In this document: piece after piece, positions 58,431 through 64,000 of the stretch
How the letters are laid out: each line of letters opens with the position of its first letter
Position numbering within the stretch: position 1 is the stretch's first letter
Assembly: GCF_040796495.1 (NCBI RefSeq)
Contig: NZ_JBFNQN010000005.1
Coordinates: forward strand, 124,001 to 188,000
Source: Kineococcus endophyticus
GTDB taxonomy: Bacteria > Actinomycetota > Actinomycetes > Actinomycetales > Kineococcaceae
Direction of reading: 5' to 3'
DNA: 64,000 nucleotides
Program-made: the position numbers and the translations under genes
Notes under the pieces: model-generated
Told to the model about the DNA's origin: nothing
Database searches by the model: none
Seen by the model: only the letters and a program-made list of their open reading frames with translations

Positions 58431-59503
58431 GCGGGGACCCCCGGGAGGACGGGGTCGACGTCGTAGCCGAAGGCGCGCGGGCCGACGGCGTCGAGCCGGG
58501 CGGGCTCGTGCCAGAACCGCGGGGCGTCGAGCCGCAGCACGACGACGTCGTCCCCCCGGCGGACGCGGTCGCAGGACACCGGCCGCGCGGCGCGCCGGTC
58601 CAGGACGGCGAGGACGTCGGGCGTCGTGGCGACGACGTCGCCGTCGGCGAGGGCGAGCAGGTACTCGTTCTCCATCTCCAGGCGCAGCAACGCGCTCGTG
58701 GCGCGGTCGCGCACGACGAGGCTGCCGCGCCCGAACCCGCCCTCCCCCGCGCCGCGGTGGCGCACCACCTCCAGGACGCGTCCGGCGGCGAGCACCTGCC
58801 CGCCCGCGGCCGCGGCCACGGCGGCCGGGCCGGGCGCGTCGGGCAGGGCCAGGAGGCGGCGGCCCACCTCGAGCAGGCGTCGCGTCGTCCCGGCGAGCGC
58901 GTGGCGGCGCAGCTCGGCCAGGGGCCGGGGGCCGACCGCGATCGCGGCCCAGCCACCCCCGCCGGCCAGCACGCTGCGCACGCTCCGCTCGGTCGTCACG
59001 GCGTCCCCGCCGTCGACGACGACGACCTGACCACCGGGCAGGGCCAGGGCCAGCGGGGTGATGTCGGACCCCGCGACGGCGAGGGAGAACTGGTCCAGCC
59101 GGGGCAGGGCGCGGCCGCACAGGTCGAGGTCGACGACGGGCAGCGGGGACCCGGCGGCGGACAGCGCCGTGACGAGGGCCGTCGCGGCGTTGAGCCCGGC
59201 GGCCTCGACGCTCGCCACCGCCCCGGCCCGCACCCCCGTCCAGCGCTGGACGGCGTCCAGGGCGCGGGTGAACTCCCCGCCGCCCGGCAGCTGCTCGGTG
59301 AACACGACGGTCGCGCCGACCATGCCGACGGCGGAGACGAGCAGGCCCGGGTCGGACGCCTCGGGGTCGAGCAGGTCCACCGACCCGCCCCGCAGCAGCC
59401 GGGAGACGAGGATCCCGCCGGCCCGGGCGTCACCGCCGCCGCCGGAACCCAGCACCTCGGCCCCGCGCACGAGGGCCGGGACGTCGGCGGCGGTGAGCTC
59501 CAC
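58427..59503 (-). CDS. DUF917 family protein, divergent paralogue
   Basis: A 358-aa DUF917 protein with the family opening VRGAEVLGSGGGGDARAGGILV, then MVGATVVFTEQLPGG and GGGFGRGSLVVRD. It is more distant from the two paralogues upstream: the DADGMGRAFPELQM motif there is replaced by DLDLCGRALPRLDQFSL. Pfam's DUF917 is, as I recall, now described as an S-methyl-thiohydantoin desulfurase-type domain; that role is unproved here. The GTG at 59503 gives the aligned N-terminus. Last DUF917 gene before pucR. Confidence 0.85.
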   Translation of the reverse strand: MELTAADVPALVRGAEVLGSGGGGDARAGGILVSRLLRGGSVDLLDPEASDPGLLVSAVGMVGATVVFTEQLPGGGEFTRALDAVQRWTGVRAGAVASVEAAGLNAATALVTALSAAGSPLPVVDLDLCGRALPRLDQFSLAVAGSDITPLALALPGGQVVVVDGGDAVTTERSVRSVLAGGGGWAAIAVGPRPLAELRRHALAGTTRRLLEVGRRLLALPDAPGPAAVAAAAGGQVLAAGRVLEVVRHRGAGEGGFGRGSLVVRDRATSALLRLEMENEYLLALADGDVVATTPDVLAVLDRRAARPVSCDRVRRGDDVVVLRLDAPRFWHEPARLDAVGPRAFGYDVDPVLPGVPA

Positions 59504-59528
59504 GGCGGCGATCCTGCCGCACCCGCGG

Positions 59529-60653
59529 TCAGGCAGGTGCGAGCGAGGGTCCCGGCACGAGCTGCTCGACGGGCGTGAAGTCGCGGTCCACCCCGAACGC
59601 GCGGGGCCCGAACACCGCGAGGGCCTCGGGGGTGCGCATGATCGGCGGCGTCGAGATGGCGACGACGACGACCCGCTGGCCCCAGCGCATCCCCTCGGTC
59701 GTGATGGGTTCGCCCGTCTGCTCGTCCAGGACGCAGATGAGGTCGGGCACGACGCAGACGACTTCGCCGTCCAGGACGGCGACCAGGTGCTCGTTCTGGA
59801 ACGACAGGCGCAGGTGCGAGCCGTCGTGGCCGCGCAGGTCGGCGTGCCCCCGCGCGAAACCCCCCGTCGTGCGGCGTTCGACGTCGCCCACCTTGCCCGT
59901 GAACAACGTCCGGACGTTCTCGTAGACGGTCGTGGCGAAGAACTCGGTGAGGGCGTCGACGGGGTCGCTGTGGCTCTCGCGGGCCTCCCGGATCGCGCGG
60001 CCCGCGCCGAGGGACATCGACATGGTGTGCGGGATCGCCGTGCGGCGGACGTCCGCACCCGTCATCGAGTACTCGGCGATGAGGGCCGCGCCCCCGAACT
60101 GGATCGCGATGGCGCGCGAGCAGCGTTCCATGCGGACGTCGTCGGCTCCGGTGTCGATGAGCACGGTCTCCTCGCGGTCGCTCGCGACGACCATGGGGGA
60201 ACCGGAGACGCCGTAGACGCTGAACGTCTCCATCTGCAGTTCGGGGAACGCCCGGCCCATCCCGTCGGCGTCGACGACGGGCAGCCCGGTCCGCGCACCG
60301 ACGAGCAGCGGCATCATCGAGTTGATGCCTCCGCACTCGATGGGCATGGTCGCCTCGGCGCGGCGGCCGAGGTGGGCCTCGAGCCGGCGCAGCGCGACGA
60401 CGGCCTCGGTGCCGCGCGGGATCTTCTCGACCATCACCGTGGGCGCGCCCATCATGGCCGTCGGGACGACGAACGCCTCGTCGGGCAGTTCGGACTCCGC
60501 CTGCGGGTCCAGGACGGTGATGGGCCCGTTCTCGCGGATCGCCTGCTGGACGAGCAACCGGCCGATGTAGGGGTCACCGCCACCGCCGGTGCCGAGGAGC
60601 GCGGCACCGCGGGCCAGGTCGGGCAGGAGGGTCTCGTCGAGGATCCAGCTCAC
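59529..60653 (-). CDS. DUF917 family protein (second of three)
   Basis: A 374-aa DUF917 protein: LARGAALLGTGGGGDPYIGRLLV, AMMGAPTVMVEKIP, VDADGMGRAFPELQM, SMTGADVRRTAIPHTMSMSL and GGFARGHADL. Very similar in length and motifs to the next gene upstream, which points to tandem duplication. GTG start at 60653 overlaps the previous stop by four bases. Family members accompany hydantoinase/oxoprolinase subunits; the reaction is unproved. Confidence 0.88.
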   Translation of the reverse strand: MSWILDETLLPDLARGAALLGTGGGGDPYIGRLLVQQAIRENGPITVLDPQAESELPDEAFVVPTAMMGAPTVMVEKIPRGTEAVVALRRLEAHLGRRAEATMPIECGGINSMMPLLVGARTGLPVVDADGMGRAFPELQMETFSVYGVSGSPMVVASDREETVLIDTGADDVRMERCSRAIAIQFGGAALIAEYSMTGADVRRTAIPHTMSMSLGAGRAIREARESHSDPVDALTEFFATTVYENVRTLFTGKVGDVERRTTGGFARGHADLRGHDGSHLRLSFQNEHLVAVLDGEVVCVVPDLICVLDEQTGEPITTEGMRWGQRVVVVAISTPPIMRTPEALAVFGPRAFGVDRDFTPVEQLVPGPSLAPA

Positions 60654-61774
60654 GGGTGGGCCTCCGTCGGGGTGGGGACGTCGTGGGGGGTGGCGCGGAC
60701 GGGGTCGCTCTCGTAGCCGAACACGCGCGGTCCGGCGAGGGCGAGCCCGGCGGGGCTGTGCCAGCGTTCGTCGCACGGCGCGGCGAGGACGGTGATGCGG
60801 TGGCCGAACCGCAACCCCTCGGTGCGCACGGCCTCCCCGGTCTGGGTGTCGAGCGCGCAGATGAGGTCGGGCACGGTCGAGACGGTCCGGCCGTCGCGGA
60901 CGGCGACGAGGAACTCGTTCTGGAACTCCAGCAGCAGTTCGGACCCCGCGTCGGTCCCGGTGCCGTCCAGCCGCGCCTCGCCGCGGGCGAAACCCGTCGT
61001 GGTCCGGCGGGCGACGTCGGTGACCTTGCCGGTGAACAGGACGGTGCCGCCGAGCAGGTCGGCGACGGCACCCGCGGGGTCACCGCTGGTCCGGGCCGCG
61101 GTGAGGGTCCGGCCGATCCGGGCGGCCAGCGACAGGGTCCCCGGGACGAGCGCCCGGCGGGCCTGGGCGCCGGTCATCCAGTAGTTGCTGATCATCGCCG
61201 AACAGCCCATGTCGATCGTCACCGACCGCGCGAACCGCTCGGCCCACCGGTTGTCGACGGTGTCCAGGACGCCGGAGTTCCCCTTCTCGTCGACGATGGA
61301 CATGGGGGTCCCGCGGATGCCGTAGACGGTGGGCAGCACCATCTGCAGTTCCGGGAACGCCCGGCCCATGCCGTCGGCGTCGAGCAGGGGCAGACCGAGT
61401 TCGGCGGCCCCGACGAACGGGATGAGGGAGTTCACGCCGCCGGCCTCGATGCAGGCCAGGTGGGTGACCTCCAACCCGAGGTGGTCGGTGAGGACGCGGA
61501 TCGCGCGGCCGACCTGGTCGGCCGAGGGCAGCTTCTCCACCATGACGGTCGGCGCGCCCATCATCGCCACCGGCAGGACGACGGCGTCGTCCGGCAGGTC
61601 CTCCAGGGGTGCGAGGTCGACGGGCCCGTGCGCCCGCATCGCGGCCCCGGCCAGCAGCCCGCCGATGTGCGGGTCGCCGCCGCCGCCGGTGCCCAGGACC
61701 GCTGCGCCCCGGCCGATGTCGGCGAGGTCCGCCACCCCGACCCGGGTCCGCAGGGACGTGGCTGCCTCAGGCAT
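60650..61774 (-). CDS. DUF917 family protein (first of three)
   Basis: A 374-aa DUF917 protein: IGRGAAVLGTGGGGDPHIGGLL, AMMGAPTVMVEKLP, LDADGMGRAFPELQM, WMTGAQARRALVPGTLSL and TGFARGEARL. ATG at 61774 overlaps the HyuA stop by eight bases, so it is coupled to that gene. Glycine- and acid-rich motifs suggest a nucleotide- or metal-binding site, but no catalytic residue is established. Confidence 0.88.
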   Translation of the reverse strand: MPEAATSLRTRVGVADLADIGRGAAVLGTGGGGDPHIGGLLAGAAMRAHGPVDLAPLEDLPDDAVVLPVAMMGAPTVMVEKLPSADQVGRAIRVLTDHLGLEVTHLACIEAGGVNSLIPFVGAAELGLPLLDADGMGRAFPELQMVLPTVYGIRGTPMSIVDEKGNSGVLDTVDNRWAERFARSVTIDMGCSAMISNYWMTGAQARRALVPGTLSLAARIGRTLTAARTSGDPAGAVADLLGGTVLFTGKVTDVARRTTTGFARGEARLDGTGTDAGSELLLEFQNEFLVAVRDGRTVSTVPDLICALDTQTGEAVRTEGLRFGHRITVLAAPCDERWHSPAGLALAGPRVFGYESDPVRATPHDVPTPTEAHP

Positions 61775-63344
61775 GCACGGCCTCCCGGCGGGCGGGGGCG
61801 AGCTGCAGGTCCCCGACGGCCTTGACGCGGATGCGCGTCGCGCCACCGGGCAGGTAGGGCAACGGCACCTCGTCGACCTCGAGCACCTCGACCGTGCCGG
61901 GGTCCGCGCCCGCGGCGACGGCGCGTTCGGCGGCCTCGGCGCGGGCGGTGTCGAGCACCTCGGTGCGCTTGCCGGGTTCGATGGAGAACACGCGGTCGAC
62001 CTCGCCGCCGACCTGGGCGATGGCGGCGCCGATGGCGTTGGCCACGGCGAAGTTCTCCGGGCGCAGGACCTCGCCGGCTCCGGCGAGGCGGTCCGGCAGC
62101 AGCACCGACCCGCCGCCCACGGCCACGACGGGCAACGGCTGCGCCGAGGTGCGCATGCGGTCCACGGCGTCGGCCACGTCGACCGCGATCCGCTCCAGCG
62201 CCGCGCGGACGAACGCGGGGTCGAGGTGGGCGACGCGGGAGGCGTCGCCGATGTCCGCACGGCCCGCCGCGACGGCGATGTCCGTCGCCGTCAGCGTCGA
62301 CCCGCCGAAGACGAGCGCCTCCTCGACGAGCCGGAAACCCACCGACTCCGGCCCGACGCGCACGGCGGAACCCTCACCGCGCACGAGGGAACCACCGCCG
62401 ATGCCGATGGAGAGCACGTCCGGCATCCGGAAGTTCGTGCGGATCCCCGCGACGCTGACCTCGGTCGTGGCCTCGCGCGGGAAACCTCGCTGCAGGACAC
62501 CGACGTCGGAGGTGGTGCCGCCGACGTCGACGACCGCGCAGGTGTGGACGCCGGACAGGACCGCCGCCCCGCGCATGGAGTTCGTCGGCCCCGAGGCGAA
62601 CGTCGAGACCGGGTAGCGGCGGGCGTGCTCGACGTCCAGCAGGGTGCCGTCGTTGCTGCTGAGGTAGATCGGGGCGTCGATGCCGGCCCCGGCCACCGAG
62701 GCCCGCAACCCGTCGACGATGCCGCCGGCCAGTTCCCGCAGCGCCGCGTTGACGACCGTCGCGTTCTCCCGCTCCAGCAACCCGATGCGGCCGATCTCGT
62801 GCGACAGCGAGATGGCGACGTGGGGCAGTTCGGCGGCCAGCACCTCGGCGGCGCGCAGCTCGAACTCGGTGTTGACGGGCGAGAACACCGACGTGATGGC
62901 CACGCTGCGGACCCCGTGGGCCGCCATGTCCGCGGCGTGGCGGCGCAGTTCGTCCTCGTCGAGCGCGGAGATCGTCCGGCCGTCGAACTCGTGCCCGCCG
63001 TGGGCGAGGTAGGCGCGCCCGGAGACGGCCTGCACGAGGCGTTCGGGCCAGTCGACCATCGGCGGCAGCGAGGCCGTCGCCGGCAGCCCCAGGCGCAGGG
63101 CCGCGGTGGGGGCGAGCCGTCGGGCCTCGACGAGGGCGTTGATGAAGTGCGTCGTGCCGATCATCACGGCCCGCACCCCGGCCGGGTCGAACGCCCGGCG
63201 GTCCTGCAGACCCGACAGGGCCGCGACGATCCCGCCGGAGACGTCGGCGCTCGTGGAGCACTTGACGGCGGCCAGGACGGACCCGTCGTCGTCGAGCAGG
63301 ACCGCGTCCGTGTTGGTGCCGCCGACGTCGATGCCGATGCGCAT
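61767..63344 (-). CDS. Hydantoinase/oxoprolinase family protein (HyuA-like)
   Basis: A 525-aa protein of the ASKHA-fold hydantoinase A/oxoprolinase family: phosphate loops RIGIDVGGTNTDAVLLD at the N-terminus and CAVVDVGGTTSDVGVLQRG near residue 275, NALVEARR and SFG-type VLSIGIGGGSL. These enzymes ring-open hydantoin-like amides using ATP. It is a short, single-subunit form; no HyuB partner lies in the window, and DUF917 genes follow instead. ATG with GAGAGGA upstream. Confidence 0.9.
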   Translation of the reverse strand: MRIGIDVGGTNTDAVLLDDDGSVLAAVKCSTSADVSGGIVAALSGLQDRRAFDPAGVRAVMIGTTHFINALVEARRLAPTAALRLGLPATASLPPMVDWPERLVQAVSGRAYLAHGGHEFDGRTISALDEDELRRHAADMAAHGVRSVAITSVFSPVNTEFELRAAEVLAAELPHVAISLSHEIGRIGLLERENATVVNAALRELAGGIVDGLRASVAGAGIDAPIYLSSNDGTLLDVEHARRYPVSTFASGPTNSMRGAAVLSGVHTCAVVDVGGTTSDVGVLQRGFPREATTEVSVAGIRTNFRMPDVLSIGIGGGSLVRGEGSAVRVGPESVGFRLVEEALVFGGSTLTATDIAVAAGRADIGDASRVAHLDPAFVRAALERIAVDVADAVDRMRTSAQPLPVVAVGGGSVLLPDRLAGAGEVLRPENFAVANAIGAAIAQVGGEVDRVFSIEPGKRTEVLDTARAEAAERAVAAGADPGTVEVLEVDEVPLPYLPGGATRIRVKAVGDLQLAPARREAVHA

Positions 63345-63386
63345 GGGGTTTCCTCTCGGGTGGTGCGGGCGGTCGGACGGTGGCGG

Positions 63387-64000
63387 TCAGACGGTGGCGG
63401 TCGCGGTGCTGGCGGGTTCGACGACCTCGCCGTCGGTGGTCCGGCTCGTGCCGACCTCGCGCAGCAGACCAGCGCGCCCGGCGACGACGTACAGGACGAA
63501 GGAGATGACGAGCGAGTTCACCGACCCCAGCCCGACGTGGACGAAGTACCCGAACAGCGACGCCACGGCCCACACGACGAGCGTCGCGGGGACCCACGTC
63601 GGGGAGGTCTCGGGGACGGCGTCCCCGTCGGCGCGCGAGCTCTCCAGGACCCCGCGCCACTTCTTCACGACGAAGTACTCCGCGACCATGATCCCGGCGA
63701 TGGGCGGGAACACGACGCCGAGGACGATGAGGAACCCGGTGAGCTGACCGAGGATCCCGGCCGCGGCGAGCAGGCTCCCGACGACCCCGATGACGGCCGT
63801 CGTGGCGGCGCGGTTGACGCGGCGACCGGTGACGGTGCCGATGAAGTTCACGACCCCGAGACCGGAGGAGTAGAGGTTCCAGTCGTTGATCTTGACCGTG
63901 CCGAGCAGGACGACGAGGACCGCGACCCAGCCGACGGAGGACGTGAGGATCGTCGTGATCTCGCTGGAGCCGATGGCGTGGGCGAGCAGGACGCCCGACA
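63387..64000 (-). CDS. NCS1-type nucleobase/allantoin/hydantoin permease (partial)
   Basis: The 3' 204 codons of a membrane transporter whose start lies beyond the window. The visible part includes the helices GVLLAHAIG, WVAVLVVLLGTV and a typical cytosine-permease-like KINDWNLYSSGLGVVNF, then PPIAGIMVAEYFVVKKWRG and a short tail. NCS1 permeases import purines, allantoin, hydantoin or cytosine. As first gene of the operon it probably imports the substrate of the HyuA/DUF917 enzymes. Confidence 0.85.
   Translation of the reverse strand, partial: SGVLLAHAIGSSEITTILTSSVGWVAVLVVLLGTVKINDWNLYSSGLGVVNFIGTVTGRRVNRAATTAVIGVVGSLLAAAGILGQLTGFLIVLGVVFPPIAGIMVAEYFVVKKWRGVLESSRADGDAVPETSPTWVPATLVVWAVASLFGYFVHVGLGSVNSLVISFVLYVVAGRAGLLREVGTSRTTDGEVVEPASTATATV

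Overview
The window is very GC-rich, uses many GTG starts and has dense, strongly biased codon use in a typical high-GC actinobacterial style. The gene order of the housekeeping backbone, all on the minus strand, is also actinobacterial: rimP-nusA-ylxR-infB-ylxP-rbfA-(DUF3592)-truB, ribF-rpsO-pnp-M16 peptidase-dapB, dapA-rnj, ftsK-(NYN)-rimO-pgsA-cinA-clgR. A member of the Kineosporiales or a relative (Kineococcus-like) is my inference from overall gene content; no rRNA or other decisive marker is present. I see no tRNA, rRNA, CRISPR array, IS element or prophage.

Layout. 1-4.2 kb: clgR-like regulator, cinA (C-terminal type), pgsA, rimO and an NYN-domain protein. 4.4-7.3 kb: ftsK. 7.4-11.9 kb: a membrane acyltransferase-like protein, an AAA+ ATPase with an N-terminal repeat region, a Ser/Pro-rich membrane-anchored protein and a TPR membrane protein. 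12-14.6 kb: RNase J and dapA. 14.9-26.7 kb: an accessory block with a HAD phosphatase, a TIM-barrel/VOC fusion (3-dehydroshikimate dehydratase type), a quinone-oxidoreductase-like enzyme, a Dabb protein, a membrane GGDEF-EAL protein with an apparent frameshift, an anti-sigma kinase-like protein, a tiny acidic protein, a CPA1 antiporter, and a beta-phosphoglucomutase/GH65 phosphorylase pair. 26.8-33.7 kb: two small conserved genes, then dapB, M16 peptidase, pnp, rpsO and ribF.

33.8-46.9 kb is a second accessory block: pgi, a secreted arabinanase (GH43), a thioredoxin/NHL protein preceded by a 61-aa ORF, an NTF2-like lipoprotein, an aminoglycoside-phosphotransferase-fold protein, a SorC-type regulator divergent from a polyol catabolic set (SDR, zinc dehydrogenase, SDR), a dicarboxylate symporter and an esterase. 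46.9-54.6 kb is the truB-to-rimP translation/transcription operon. 54.8-56.9 kb holds a ferritin-like lipoprotein and an EEP-family hydrolase. 56.9-64 kb is a tight minus-strand catabolic operon: NCS1-type permease (cut by the window edge), HyuA-like hydantoinase/oxoprolinase subunit, three consecutive DUF917 paralogues and a PucR-type regulator.

Recurring themes are (i) start codons placed 6 to 8 nt after a TANNNT-like -10 box, which suggests leaderless mRNAs; (ii) long near-perfect hairpins between genes, two of which share sequence; (iii) minus-strand core genes interrupted by blocks rich in plus-strand accessory genes. No intergenic stretch exceeds about 300 bases; the longest (4210-4426, 14627-14860, 32091-32341, 44300-44558) each hold the hairpins listed below. 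The most promising candidate for little-described biology is the triple-DUF917/HyuA/permease/PucR operon.
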